From the NCBI GenBank assembly GCA_037039925.1, contig JAXRKP010000942.1, positions 60,001 to 124,000 of the forward strand: a stretch of DNA of 64,000 nt, in the 5' to 3' direction. Made by a program: the position numbers and the translations under genes. Positions 50,065 through 63,600 of the stretch are shown here, in pieces (positions within the stretch are counted from its first letter, which is position 1; the number at the start of each line of letters is the position of its first letter). Below the pieces are notes generated by a model. That model saw only the letters and a list, made by a program, of their open reading frames with translations, did not search any database and was not told where the DNA came from. Source of the stretch: Doris montereyensis. Its lineage: Eukaryota; Mollusca; Gastropoda; Nudibranchia; Dorididae.

Positions 50065-51110
50065 TTAAGGGGAGGAGCGTGTTCTGGGAATGCCATTTTT
50101 GCCGAAAATGGGACAAATCTAGTCTATCATATTAGTGGATAGAGCAGTTCATTCCTGTCATAATGATATCATAAAAAAGCTCAGTATCGATTTTTTGAAT
50201 TTATATGAATTTTTTAGAAACAGTACAGGCCTACCTTTCAACACAGCTATTATACAATAAAAGCCAGAAATATTCTCTAAAGTATAGCAAGTTGGTAGTC
50301 ATTTTGATCGCCACAATGAACGCTATCCAAAACAACCTTATTTGAGCATCTATTATGACTATTACCTTAGATCAGCCGGAAGTTACGGAACATATTCCAC
50401 GAACCTACTATCAAAAGGCACCATCTCAAAATGAGTAAAAATGTGCTGGTGCACTTGAAACAGTGTCAATAAGAAGAAGTTGACAACCTCTCAAGGTTTT
50501 ATGATGTTTCAAAGTATTATCCTACTCTTTTCTTAGGTTTATGGGAGAAAATGTATTCAAATAACAGAAAATAAGAGAAAAATATGAATATCTCTATGTC
50601 ATTTTTGGACCGTTTTTTTCTAACTTAGCTCGCATTTTTTATCGATTGACTTGAAATTTGGCACAAACCTTGCTTTTGATGCATGGAATAAAAGCATGCA
50701 TGTGTTAGATGTTATTTTGAATACTTTCCGAAACATGAATATTTTAGTTGAATAAAATTGCTGTAAATTGTAAACATTTTATATGCAACTTTCAACACAT
50801 CATAAAACTAAAAGTTTGATAGATTCGTCCAAACCCATGCATGTTTTTGTTCTATAGATGTAAATGAAGGAGTGTACCAATTTTTAGACACATCCCAAAA
50901 TAATTGATGCAGATTTTACATTTTGAAAATGCATGTTATTTTAGCTTCATAAATCCAATATGGCGGCGTTGCCATGGCAACACCCGACAAAATTTTAGTT
51001 TCTCATACTTTCTCATCTAATTTAGATACGTGGAACTCAAAAATCAAGGTCCTAGTTGGCTTGCTCTATGGGTTTTCAAAATGGCTTTCAGAACCCGCTC
51101 CTCCCCTTAA
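50065..51110. mobile_element. TTAA-flanked TIR element (piggyBac-type target), non-autonomous
   Basis: TTAA at 50065-50068 is followed by GGGGAGGAGCGTGTTCTGGG; the far end, read inward from TTAA at 51107-51110, is GGGGAGGAGCGGGTTCTGAA. The TIR similarity continues into GCCATTTT. The interior (about 1.04 kb) has no recognisable transposase. TTAA target duplication is the hallmark of the piggyBac superfamily, but the terminal GGGG is not its usual CCC/CAC start, so the superfamily is inference. Confidence 0.8.
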
Positions 51111-51503
51111 AAACAGCTCAATGTGTATAATAAAGCTAATAGAACTGACACATCTATTTGAGAATCACACCAATTAAGCATATTACTACTAGTAGTATTA
51201 GTACGGATATATGCCTTTTTACACATATCAAGTTTTTATACAGGTTAGCATATATCTAATACGCAATAACATTCACTTAAGTACAAATGTAAGGTGGAAT
51301 ATCAGTTTGTTTACTGTCTCTGTTACCATACTCAAGGAATCAGACAGATTACTTTCTCATGAAACTACTCTTGAGTCATTCTGAATAAAAAAAGTTTAAG
51401 TGCAAATTTGTCATGGTGTTTCCATAAAGAAAAGAAGAAGAAGAATATCAAAAGAATAGCAAGAGCAATAAAAACTGCAATTTTCTGGTCGCTGATCCAC
51501 AAT

Positions 51504-51504
51504 T

Positions 51505-51564
<60 letters not shown>
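51504..51564. repeat. (AAT)n microsatellite
   Basis: About 20 AAT units with no interruption. The Leu-rich minus-strand frame here is an artefact. Confidence 0.96.
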
Positions 51565-51599
51565 TGTGGTTAAGAGTTACCATTTTTTACCAATAGTGT

Positions 51600-52537
51600 A
51601 ATATAGTTGTCCAGACACATTTGACAAAAGATTTTAACTTAAAAGATAAGAGTATTGATAAACATACAGAGAAAGGAAAAATTGTTGCTTCAAATAACTG
51701 TCAAGCCAAATTTAATTATAACATATTATAACTTGAGTATTAATCTAAACTTAAGTCTATGGAAAGCATAACCAGAAGTCACAAAGTGTGACAGCAAATC
51801 ATTGACCTGCAATTAAAAACATTACTGCTATTTATGGTACAATAAAAAATGTTGTGAGTCTTTATTGTTTAATTAACTAAAATAAAATAAATAATCAAAT
51901 AAAAATTGCACTTTTCAGTTTGACTATTTGTTTGGGCACGTGAAGAAAAAAATGCTTCAAAATTCACAGACCGAAACAGGCTGAAAAGTGAGAAATGAAC
52001 TTTTTCCAAATTGTTCATGCTTTGCACATATTTACATCTTTCATATGCATTAATTCAATAAGAAATTATATAGAACATGACTGTAACGTTGAAGAGAGAC
52101 TCATTGTTTTGTAAATTGACATTCTATTTACCCTCTTAAATTCATATCTTTGGGTTAAAATTATTACTTCATTCACAGTTAAAGAGATTGTGCGCAAAGG
52201 AAAGCTACACTCATGAGTATTGCAATACCTAGTCAATCAATCAAAGCTTGCTGCCACATTGACTACCACTTGAATCTTTTACAACTCAATGAAATATCAT
52301 GCTACTTCCTGCAAACAGGACGGTAAGTATGATACAAATGATACTTTCATGCGCAAACTAATATTAATAACATTTTTAGTTTTGCATAAATAAGCAATCC
52401 ATATCTTGGGTAGGATAGGTATGACAAAAGAATAAAACTTTTCTTTTAATTCAGGATTTGCAGGTTTTCACAAGATTCTGTTAGCATCAGTTACAGTAGG
52501 TACACAAGATAAAAATCTGTTTTATAATTTCATTGTA
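51600..52537. other. AMDHD2 3' flank, no gene seen
   Basis: AT-rich sequence with stops in every frame. It probably includes the AMDHD2 3' UTR, which would extend downward from the stop codon at 52538. No conserved element was recognised. Confidence 0.4.
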
Positions 52538-55500
52538 TCAAGCTTCATGAACCAGTTCTCCCGCAATGAATGTCTTTTTGATGTAGAAACTGTCATCCAG
52601 CATAATAAAATCAGCATCTGTTCCATAGTTGAGAGTTCCTTTCCTGTCATCAATGCCAAGCATTTGGGCTGGATGTAGAGAGGCACACTGCAGGGCAAAA
52701 ACAGGGCCACAGTCTTGAGGGAAAGAAAGAGCCAAAACAAAGAAATTGCACAATACATGAATGAGACAAAGAGGCCTAATTAGATATATGTGTTGATGAG
52801 TTGATGAAAAATTAAATTGTAACAACGATGTTTGTAAAATCTTATATGATATCTTCTTTGAGACTTGACTTAAGAAAGACTATAAACAATTGAAGGGGTT
52901 AGTTCAATAGTGTTCCTATGTCCATTTTTGCAAAAAACGAGATAGACATAATCCTAGGGAATAAATGGATATCATGTTTCTTGAAAAGTGGGAAAATGAT
53001 ATGATGAAAATACATCATGTTTACAACCGTTTGAAACTTGGAATTCCCAAAGCCAACGGTGCCAAAGTCCATGGGTTTTTGGCATTTTTCTAAATGATGC
53101 AATTGTGACTTAGGCACACTATTGAAACGACCTTTCAATTATGAAATAAAAAGTATCCTAGACACATAGAATTTCAATGTTTATAAAACTAGTCTTAATT
53201 TTATGTCTTTAACTGTCAGTCATCATAACAATATTTTACAAACCAATGTTTAACTTGATTAGAGATAAAAATGATTATAAAAACTCACCAGTATTATTCA
53301 GAAAATGTCGAACACATTCAGCTAGGGAGGCAATGCTGGTGTAATAAAATGAAATAATTTCATTAAGGATAGATGCTGTGCACACCTTGAATCAATAATT
53401 GGTTTCCCGCTTCACTTGACAGCACAAATGGAAAATCACAATATGCAGCAAATTATGAGAATACACGAAGTACTCCATGACTACAAGGCTCAGTTAAAAA
53501 AGTCACTAAAAATCTCAAATAAAGATAGTGCTCCACTATTCTTTTCTATTGTTGTTAACAAATATGAACATATTATATCATATGTAGGTATATAAAGTGG
53601 AGTTCCGTCAAAGCTCTGAGGACCTAAAGCACTAAACAGAACAGAAAATACAAGATCATTCCCTGGAAAGTTCGAGACAATACCAATTGTCACCTGAGTA
53701 GAATGAGGACATGTGTGTTAAACGTCTTTGACATGGCATAAACACCAAAATTACTAAATCTAAAATTCAAGCCAGGGACGTCATGGTCTCTATTACAACC
53801 ACAAGACCACTGAGATCACAAAATTATCATGAGACATACATATGTGCCATATCTATGTACAGGGTGTCCGTTAAGTCACCATACAGTTTTTTCTAATAAA
53901 GAAATATCATTGCTAGACTAAAAAGGTTTTCAGAAAATGTATGCATTACATAAAAAAATATTGTAACAATATAATATAGTTGATGTCGCTGATAAGCATG
54001 GTGTTCGGGAGAAGTTTCTCAGCCAAAGTTCAGAAGACCTAGCTTTATTATAAAAATAAATCATAATCCACCATAAAAAGAATATTGACTGCTGAGGCAA
54101 ATTTTACTGCATGCTTTCTAACTGGTTGCCCTTGATAAACAAGAAGTGTCTAAACAATGAAGACAACAATGATCGAATATGAATGAAAATAAATGACAAG
54201 AAATGCATTTAATGAAATCTGGAGCAACATATGAAAGGATGATTATAACAATACCTTCCAACAAGTGTGTCTGTTCCCTTTGAGAGTAGCTCGATTGTCT
54301 TTAATGGTGATGGACTGCTCTCCAAACTTGTAATCACCGGGTGGTAAGCCCATCGCATCAATGCCATCAGTGACTAGCACCAAGCCTAAACAAAAATAAC
54401 AATAAAGACAAGAAACACCACATCAAGACCATTTCTAGCACCAATCCCAGCAGTTTAAGCCTTTAATCACACATCCATGAATAATCATTGATTCTATATC
54501 AATCCCCACCGCTTTATCTCTCCAAGCCGTTTCATTAAAAGATTCTCTAAATTCACTTGAAAAATACACATGAAGCTGCCTCTTACTCTCACATCTATTA
54601 CATTGGCATACTGACATTGACAGTATCATTCTTCTATTTGTAGTCAGGTACAACTTCACACTTTGTAGCAAGTAGGAAACCAACCTTGGGCATTCAATGG
54701 GCCTCTTGGCACCTAATATACTACTGAGCAAACAACATCATCAAGGAAATTATTAAACTACAAGCGTCTGTACTGGCCAATGGCCAGCTGAAGGCCTGCG
54801 TAAGTGTGATCGTCATAGTTTAAAGAATTCTTTTGGAGTTCAAAACATCTCAAGTCCATACAAAAAGGCCAGACAGGATATAAACATGCAAAGAGTGCAA
54901 TAAAAAGAGTGAGCTAGTGTAAAACTGTGGCATCGGTGGCAGAGCGGTTAGGCTGTTGGACTTGGGATAATGAAATCCAGAGTTCAAATCCTAGTAAAGC
55001 TACGTTTGACGTTGTGCTCCTTAGAAAAGACACTTAACATGCATTTTCCCCACTCTACCCAGGTGCAAATGGGTACAAGCACTAGCTTGGGAGTAAAAGC
55101 CTGTGTCAGACTAGTGTCCTGGCCAGGAGGTTATTATTATCATCATCTGTGTTTCGCTTCACACAATTGAAACTGGGATAAGCTCAGGCTCTATGGGTCG
55201 TAACGGCGACAGTGAATGTGCCATAACACCAACAATTTACCCAGTTAATGATTCTGAAAACACCTTCTACCATTTAAATTATCTTTAAATTTCCCACAAT
55301 GACATCGAGAATAAATTAAAACCACTGCCCAAGGAAAGTAAATTTTAAAAAACCCCATAACTACCATCAGGATTAATTCGATGAGCAATGCGTAAAGCTG
55401 TCGGATGAGTGTGAACTCCGTCTGATATCAATCCATAAAATACTTTCCGATTTTGTGGAAACAAGTTGCTGGTCAACAAGCCAACCAAGTGGGGATCTCG

Positions 55501-58500
55501 ATGATGAAACTGGAAATGTAAGATCATGAAAGTTAGAAAGAGTAAACCAAATTTGTTTTGTCAAAGATTAAATTGTAAGAGAAAAGGCTGATAAGGGTAA
55601 AAAAAATTTTTGAGGTTTTTTAATGGACACAAATTTATATAATGACATGGAACAAAATGTTTCCTGTCTTATGTTACAGAAAATTTTCATGGATCCTATT
55701 AAAATACCTGCTTGAGTATTTATGAACTTATTCTTATAAAATCTGAAATCTTAATTTTCAAGGATTTAAGGGTAGTGCAACAGGTCAGCATTTGAATTGT
55801 CATGGGAAAGGAGCTTTTTTTGTGTGTGTTCTTTTTCCACAGCACAGAAGTTGTCTGAGCACCTACATTTCTTGCTGAGCTATTACAATCCTACCATCCA
55901 CCATGTCCTCTGACGTCAAAGAGTAAATTTCTCTAACCACACCTAATCCAAACCCAAGATTAGGCGAGAAGGCATTCTCACTCAATGGACCCAAAATCTG
56001 GAACTCTCTTCCAACCGCAATCAAGAATAGCCAAAACATTTATTCCTTTAAGAAAATGTTGAAGACACATTTTTTGAGAGACAAATTTGTAAATATGTTA
56101 TCAATTGACTAAATTGTGGATTATTGACGTTGTAAAGCGCCTAGAACATTTCTATACATATGCGCTATATAAATTTAAACATTATTATTACTACAGTAGT
56201 AATCGCCTAAATGCAGCTGCTTGGGAAGCAGGAAAAACGGGCATTTAGACGAAACAGGTATTTAGGCGAAAGTAGATCAGGGGCAACAATTTGGGGTAGG
56301 TCTATTTCTGTGAGGTCGGGTTTCCTCGTGATTTGTCAATTTTTTCGCGGATTTGAAGCTTCTTTTGTAAATTAGTTTCCTGGTTTATTCATGTTTATTT
56401 TCAAGATGTAGATCTGTATGTAGCTGTGCAAAATTCAAGTTGTTGCTATGGAGGCTAAGACAAAAAGGACCTGATCCAGTGTTTCCTCATTACCTGGCAT
56501 AACCCACACTACAATACCGTGACTTATTTAATCACGAGGCCTAAGACTTGAGTAATTAGATAAAGAAAAGCCTCATCCAATGGGACCAATGTGTGAATAA
56601 ATTAACACGAATCTTACAACTCCTTCGATTCATAATCTTCATGTTAAAATTAAGACAACAGACAGACATGAATAAAGATTCATAGCCAGATCGTTTGTTT
56701 TGGAAAAGTCACCAGCTGTACGAGAAAAAGGGACACCTGGAAACTATTGTCCTCTAACACTGAGGTGGTGAGTGCGCGAATGGGCTGACCGTCTTTCGCC
56801 AAGAAGACCCGAAGTCACATTGGATACGGCCAATGCCAGACAGGGGGCAATAAAACTGTTCACACCTTGTCCCTCGATGGCGATGAGCGCCCGGTCTAAA
56901 GACGCCAGGTGATTGCATGCCACTTACGACATCAAGAAAGAGATGTGGGCGGAGTCTGGAAGACTGTTCAAATTTTAATTGCCTGATGACAAACCAGTGA
57001 TCCAATAGGACAAAGGATGTACTGTACAGTGGGTGGAGTTATGAAGAGAAGATTGATCAATGTTTAGTACATTAGGGCCTACAATGGATAGGTAGTGAAG
57101 GGTGGTTGCTATGCATGGCACATTGTTGGCAGGCATAAGCCGTATTAGTTAGCGATCAGATTACATATATGATAAAGAAAAACAGAATATTGAATCAATT
57201 ATGGACGTATTATATGATACTTTGGAGAAAAAGATACCTGCAGTTGCCATTGAGACCGGGTATTTAGGCAAAAATCTTGGGTTTCAAACGGGCGTTGAGA
57301 AGGGCAATTTATAAAGAAAAAATCTGTGCCACTGAGAATGCGGGCATTTAAGCAAAATGGACATTTAGGCGGTGGGCATTTAGGCAGTCACTACTGTATC
57401 ATTATTATTTTTCTACCTATGAATATAATTAAAATTTTGATGGAAAGACAAATGTAAAGAGGGGTGCTCTTGTGTATACTTTATTTTGCAAGTTGTACTT
57501 TTTACTTTTTTAAATGGAATAAGAAATGTCACATACTGGCAACATTGCATTAAAAAGATGCGTAATGAAACGTGCACCACATTCAACTGCTTCCTCTCCT
57601 TGATTCAAATTTGCCACAGAATGCCCTGTGTTGAAAAAAAGTGCAAAAAAACTTTAATTACAAAGCTTATGGATAAAAAAACCCTTCCAATCATACATCA
57701 TAATTATGTTTTTGCTCTTCCAATGATATTCTAAAACACCTGCTGTGTATACAATCTAATTTCTCAATTTGTCATGACTGATTCACAATAATATAAACAC
57801 CATTAAAATTTGACATTACGTGATTTGATATGAATTTTTAAAAATTGCCAATTTGAAAAAACGTCTTCAGCTTCAATTAAGGTTAAAGTAGATAGAACAA
57901 ACATGGACGTGCTCCATTCTGTTTTCGTTATCACTAAAATAATGTTCATAGCCATCACAGGTTCTCTTACCCACTGACACAGTGACACCTCTCTGACAGA
58001 ATTCCTTGATAACAGGCTTGACATTGTCCTTCTCTGGTGCTATTGTAACCAAGGCTACATTGTCCAAGCTCCCATATACATTCAAGATATCGTCAAAACC
58101 GTTCTTGAAATCTAAAATCAAATTCTCTTGATGAGCACCCTTCTTTTCACGACTTATAAATGGACCCTCCACATGAACACCTGAAAGATGAAAAAGGTCA
58201 AAGAACAAATAATTGGACAGAAAATTGGTATGTGCATGTATGTCCAAATAACACTGCAAATAACACTAATAAATGGGCAGAAAAAAAGGTTGCTCAAAAT
58301 ACAGAGAAGTCAAATGGAACTGGAGTTGAGGCAGATTGGGGACAATTGGAACTTCACTAAAAGAACAAATGCTGAAGAAGCCCTATTTGCTCTTGGGAGT
58401 AAAAAAACGAATAACGATCATATTCTAAAATACCAACCCTCTTTTAAAAGTGAAGAAAAAAAACCAAAGTATAAAAAAGCAAGATAAATTTCTATACTCT

Positions 58501-60486
58501 CCTCCTACATACTCTATATCTTAAAACTCTTCGAACTTATTTCAGTATTCCATGCTTCTGAATTCTAAGACAGGACAATAATCAATGTAGGCCACATAGA
58601 TCTAGTTGGAAAATTTCTTTGTGGGTAATTACAGAAAATTCCAAGGATTTAGATTAATTCTAATTAAATTTATAACTGTGTGACTTAGTATTGTCTTTCA
58701 AAAGACCTGTCATCAAATGGGTTTATGTGCAATATAATATTGTTATTCCTATTAGATTATTACTATTATCATTGTTATTATTATCATAATATTAATATTA
58801 TTATCATTGTTATTATTATCATCATTATTATTATTAATATTACTATTATTATCATTATTTTTATTTTCGTTATTATTATCTGTATAATATTTATTATTAT
58901 TTTCATCATCATTTTTATTATTATATCATTATCATTATTATTCACCAAGAACCCCTGCTCCCGCTTTGCTGCCGTCTCGTGTTTTGATGAGTGGCAAAAC
59001 CTGCAAAGTAATGTTTTAAGTCTTTTAAAAAGATATCAACACAAATTTGGATTTTTCTCATATTACTTATTTCAAGTTAAAGCTAAAGGTAACAGTATCC
59101 TTTGAGTTTGAGATCAAGTATTTTCCTCTTGCTTTCAAAAGAATACCTGCTACATCCATCGAAGGAAAGAATCTATTAAATTTCAAATGAAGAGAATTAT
59201 GAAAAATTTTCATATAATTTTGTTTACATCTTTAAAACTGACGAAATTCATCTCATTTTCACATGTCTGTCCAAAGTTCTAAATAGACTTTAAGGTATTA
59301 AAAGCTGGAAACAAAATCTGAAAAAGAATTTGACAACTCTCAAGGAGACAACAGAAGGCACATGAAAAAGAAATTTATACAGTGAGAATTATGTTGGAAA
59401 AATTGCTTTGTTATTTCTTTCTAATTTTATACTTAAACACAAAAGTCGTCACATATACAAAACAATACATATATAGAAATCCCAATAAACTAACAAACAA
59501 GGCAAGCCACAAAAACAAAAAACAAGAGCAAACAAGTAAAAACAGCCTCTCTTTCCTACAGCTTAAAAGATGTAAAAAAAAACAAAAAATGAAAACATCA
59601 AACTAGAAACACGAAATACAGATAATATGTGAAATTGGCATTGATCAAGGATTTAAGTCTCTTAAACAACTAATTTTCAAAATGTAGAAAAAGTCATCGA
59701 AAATCTTGACATCATCATCTTCCTATTTCTTTTATCTCTTCTTCTTCTTCTTCCTCTCCTTCATTTTACTCTACATCTTCCTATTCTTGTTCTCAGATAG
59801 TCACCTTGTGATACAAAGATGGGGGTGAAGTAATTATGGTAGGACAAAACGAGGTGACTCCATGAGCAAGGAGGCCTTCAGCAACCTTGTTAACAGCTTT
59901 TTCCACATCACTATGTGGCTGTGAAAAATCATAACCAAAGGCACCTGCAACAAATAAACATATTTTGTTGTGAATAGTATACATATATACACATAAACAA
60001 TTTCAACTTTTCCTTCAAAGAAAAAAGATCATCCTACCCGTCTTCTGCTTATTTAAAATCGCATTATAGATAGATGAATGGCGAGCCACGGCATCCAATC
60101 TCCGCATTGAGAAGTAAGCTGCTTGACTGAAGGTCAATGAGGTAGACTATATTTAAATAACAAAAAAAAATGTGTTGTATTTAAACAACAGAAAAATCTT
60201 TTAAAACTGCTCTTATGAAATTTAAATCAGTGTCAAAAGCTATCCAAAGTCATTTTTACTTACCATTTATTTGCACGTCAATAAGTCCAGGAGCAATGAT
60301 GAGGTTACCACAATCAATTTGTTGATCAGCTTTCACCTTTTCAACAAAGAATAAGACCTCTGGATTCATTATTTTTCCATTTTGGACCCAAAAGTCTTCT
60401 TTGAATATCTGACCATCTCTGAGAATGCGACAATTGCAGTATTGGACAAGAATGTTGTCTTTGTCTTTACGGGGCATCTGCATCAT
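52538..60486 (-). CDS. AMDHD2: AMDHD2: N-acetylglucosamine-6-phosphate deacetylase
   Basis: Amidohydrolase of amino-sugar turnover: GlcNAc-6-P to GlcN-6-P plus acetate. Nine exons: 60264-60486, 59805-59944, 58946-59000, 57971-58180, 57537-57625, 55365-55509, 54255-54385, 53289-53335 and 52538-52713, about 404 residues (human about 409). Landmarks in order: [60 protein letters not shown] (metal-binding Glu), GHSVANL and [11 protein letters not shown] (metal-ligand histidines), [38 protein letters not shown] (catalytic Asp), [29 protein letters not shown]. The start is the first of two adjacent ATGs, after an acceptor-like TTTACAG that implies an upstream leader exon. One extra base in GGG (54276-54278) shifts exon 7; otherwise every junction is in phase. 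Introns host a SINE, a LINE tail and a TIR element. Confidence 0.97.
53590..53815 (-). repeat. Degenerate SINE, family B-like
   Basis: CACCTGAGTAGAATGAGGAC, GTGTGTTAAACGTCTTTGAC and a tRNA-like end (AAATTCAAGCCAGGGACGTC, then AAGACCACTGAGATC) follow the order of family B landmarks with heavy divergence. It lies in an AMDHD2 intron. Confidence 0.5.
54925..55215 (+). repeat. tRNA-derived SINE, family B
   Basis: The best head of this family: GGTGGCAGAGCGGTTAGGC (A box) and AGAGTTCAAATCCTAG (B box) at 54937-54992, similar to a tRNA-Ser/Leu. The body contains AAGACACTTAACATGCATTT, CCACTCTACCCAGGTGCAAA and GTCCTGGCCAGGAGG. It lies in the intron between AMDHD2 exons 6 and 7. Confidence 0.83.
55900..56190 (+). 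mobile_element. 3' end of a Jockey-type LINE
   Basis: Plus strand encodes [20 protein letters not shown] followed by [13 protein letters not shown], the C-terminal 'GpkiWNsLP ... FK..LKthl' signature of Jockey/CR1-like polymerases. Then comes a 3' UTR with TGTAAAGCGCCTAGA, TGCGCTATATAAATTT and an (ATT)n tail. The copy is 5' truncated and lies in an AMDHD2 intron. Confidence 0.87.
56194..57396. mobile_element. TIR DNA element, pogo-like ends, non-autonomous
   Basis: CAGTAGTAATCGCCTAAATG at 56194 and, read inward from 57396, CAGTAGTGACTGCCTAAATG form imperfect inverted ends. TA flanks both sides (56192-56193 and 57397-57398). GCATTTAGGCG-like words recur just inside both ends. It lies within a few bases of the (ATT)n tail of the LINE at 55900-56190. 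No transposase was recognised; the minus-strand frame at 56754-57005 has no familiar motif. Confidence 0.82.
58735..58944. repeat. (ATT)n-rich imperfect microsatellite
   Basis: About 210 bp of ATT/ATC trinucleotides, ending two bases from the donor of AMDHD2 exon 3 (58946-59000). The Ile-rich frame over it is not a gene. Confidence 0.93.
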
Positions 60487-60616
60487 GGTTTTCTGTAAAT
60501 GAAAGCTTTTTAAACGGGAAATTATAAAGTAATTAGCCTTAGATGTGGTTTTTGGTCCACTTTGAGTTCAATAAAATACGTTTGTCCCTCATACTAAATG
60601 TTTTACTTTTGAAATT

Positions 60617-63600
60617 TCTTTTCTTTCTTTCTTTCTTTATCAGCCCCCATTCTATTTTCGGTGTATGGGTTTAGATGCTCGAAATGATCTTTTTCCAGAC
60701 TGCCCTGTCCTGACATTTTCTGTTTCCCTAGATGAAAGTTAAATTTCTTTGTGTTAATGCCTCTTTTATATCTTCTTCGCACTTTCTTCGAGGTCTAACT
60801 TTTGGTCTTTTACCTTGAGTTTTAGCACTGTATACTTATTTAGCTATTCTGTTGTCATTCATTCTGTTAACATGCCCAAACAATCTCAGTTGATTCATTT
60901 CTATCTCAGTTTTTATATTATCTGCTTTGGTTTGATCTCTTATTGTTGCATTTCTGATTTTGCCTCTTTTAGTTTTCCCTACTACTCTTCTTGTCTGCCT
61001 GTACTCTACTGTATTCCCTACTGTCTAAGGTCCAGGTTTCACTGCCATAGAGGAGAGTAGGATAATAAACTGTGTTGTATACCGCCATTTTGGTTTTTGT
61101 TGACAATTCTTGTTTACCTACAATGGCCTTTCCTAGATGGTTATATATTGCACTTGCCTTTTTGATTCTCTGGCTGATTTCTTCTCTTAGTTTTCCTCTG
61201 AGTTAATCATTACTCCTAGGTAATTGTAGCTTTGAACCTGTTCTAAATTCTCCCTGCCTTATTTACGATTTTGTGTTTTAGCTTCCTTAGTTACTAGCAT
61301 TGTTTTGGTTTTCTTTGCATTTACTCTCATTCCTCTTTTATTTACTTCATTATTCATCATGTTGATATTCGACTGAAAATCCCTTTTGATTTTCCAAACA
61401 GAACTAAATCATCAGCAAATAAAAGCATTGATACATTTACTGGTTTGAGCTTCTACATACCTACATTCATTTTCTTCATTTTTGAGGATGCCTTTGCGCC
61501 TGAATCCATAAATGTGATAAACAAAAGAGGACTTAGGGTACAACCTTGTCTTACTTCTATATCTACATGAAATTCTTCAGATAGATTTCCAGCTACTCTC
61601 ACTGCACATATTGGTTCATTGAAAAACTTTTGATGGCTTCTATTAAATTTTGCTTTACGTTGTGTTCTCTTAAGGAATGCCATAGTTGTCTCTCCTCACA
61701 GTGTCAAATGCCTTTTCTAAGTCAGTAAAACACAGGTACAAGTCAATGTTTCTCAAGGAATTTTTCTATTATTTGTCTAATTGTACATATGTGGTTTTAT
61801 ACACTTCTTCCTGGTCTAAATCCACTCTAATGCTCTTCAATCTGATCCTCTACTCTTTTCTTAGTCTCATGGCATATACTTCTCCTGGAACGCTAAGTAG
61901 TGATATCCCTCTATAGTTTGAGCATTCCATAGTTGATCCTTTCTTATGTATTGGTACTACTGCTCCCTTTTTCCAGTCGTCTGGCACCTGTTCGGATTTC
62001 CATGCTTGTTGGCATATTGCATGTAGTAGTTTGTCTGCCTCTCTCCCTTGGTTTTTACTAATTTCTGGATAAACTTGATCTGCTCGTGGTGCTTTTCCTA
62101 ATTTCACTTTTCTTATAGCTGTTTGGAGTTCTTCCATTGAGATATCTACACCTTCAGCTGTCTCCTGTGAATTACTTGTTACTCTTACTAATTGATCTGT
62201 ACTCATTGTTTCATATGTTCTGGATGGATTATGTAATTGTTGAAAATACTTTCTCCACGTTTCCGTGATTTCGTTGTCTTCTTTCATTATTTCTCCTTTG
62301 GTGTTCTTAATTTGTCGTATTGAGCATGCTCTTCATTGCTCCCAGAACAACTTTTGATTTCCTTGATAGCTTTTTTGAAGTCTTTGTCCAAACTCTTCCC
62401 ACTGTTCCTGTTTTGCTTTCCTAACTTCCTCTTTGGCGATAGTTCTTTTACTCACGTAATCTATCCTATCCTCTGGCCTCCTTGTTTGCAAGTATTTCTT
62501 CCAGGGCATCCTTCTTTTCTTTGATCTTAGTATTGATATTCTCATTCCACCATGCTGTTCTTTTCCTATCTCCTTTAATTTGTTTCCTTCCACAAACCTC
62601 TTCAGTACAACTGAGGAGTGTTTCTTTATACATTTGCCACTTTTCTTCTATTGTGCTATCCTTCAGATCATCTGCCTTTCACTGACAGATTTTTTTATCC
62701 TGGATGGGTATATCTGTTTTACTATTGGTTTATTTAGTTCTTCTATTTTGAGTTTGGTAGCTTTCTTCTCTTTCCTTTTCTGTTTGTTTTCTTCAGTTAA
62801 TAATCCATTTTGGCTATCACTAGGTGGTGATCACTGAATATTTCAGCTCCTCTGTATACTCTTGCATTCATTGTACTGTAAAAAAGGGAGCTGCTAACTA
62901 TTATGTAGTCTATGATCACATCTGTCTTCATTTACTCTTGTATATTTGTGGATATCTTTATGAGGAAAAATGTGTTAGCTATTTTCATGTTATTCTTTAG
63001 GCAAAAATCTATTAGTCTCCCTCCATTTCGAGAAGTTGTTGTCTCTCCTTTTTTACCTATTATTCCTCCTGATGTTTTTACATTGTTACATACTCTAGCA
63101 TTTAAATCTCCTAAAATCATTAGTTCCTGTTTGGGTTTGGGATTCTCTGCAGCTATTTGTAAATCGTTTTCGAAGATATCTTTTTCTTCTTTAGTGGCAT
63201 CTTCGTTTGGTCCATAAGCCATTATTAATTTAATTTCTCTTCCTTTCGGTTTAATATTTACCTTTAATAACGGTGGGCTTATAAATTTATACATTCTCTA
63301 TTGCTTGTCCTTTTTTCTTTGATTCTGTAATAGCCAAAATGTCTACTTTGAATTTTTCCATTTCTTCAGCTAATTCTAATTTATTGCCCTAACATTCCAT
63401 GTTCCAAAAATCACAGTCCGTGTTCTTTCGAGAGTCGTCTTCGAAAAAGTTCAAGTCGGGTATATCATTATATGTATTACTTTGAATTGGTTTGGTTTTG
63501 GATAAGCAGGGGATTGGCCCAGTGTACCCTAGGTAGATGGTGGGGCAGCCACCTTGAGGCCCCTACCTGGCCTTGTTAGATTCTGTCAGGGTTAACTCCC

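Noticed and set aside
53860..53890. ACAGGGTGTCCGTTAAGTC, resembling a mariner-type terminus
   Set aside because: No matching inverted end was found within a reasonable distance.
54937..54995. Possible tRNA gene (A and B boxes present)
   Set aside because: The acceptor stem is not complete and the segment continues into a SINE body shared with other copies, so it is a SINE head.
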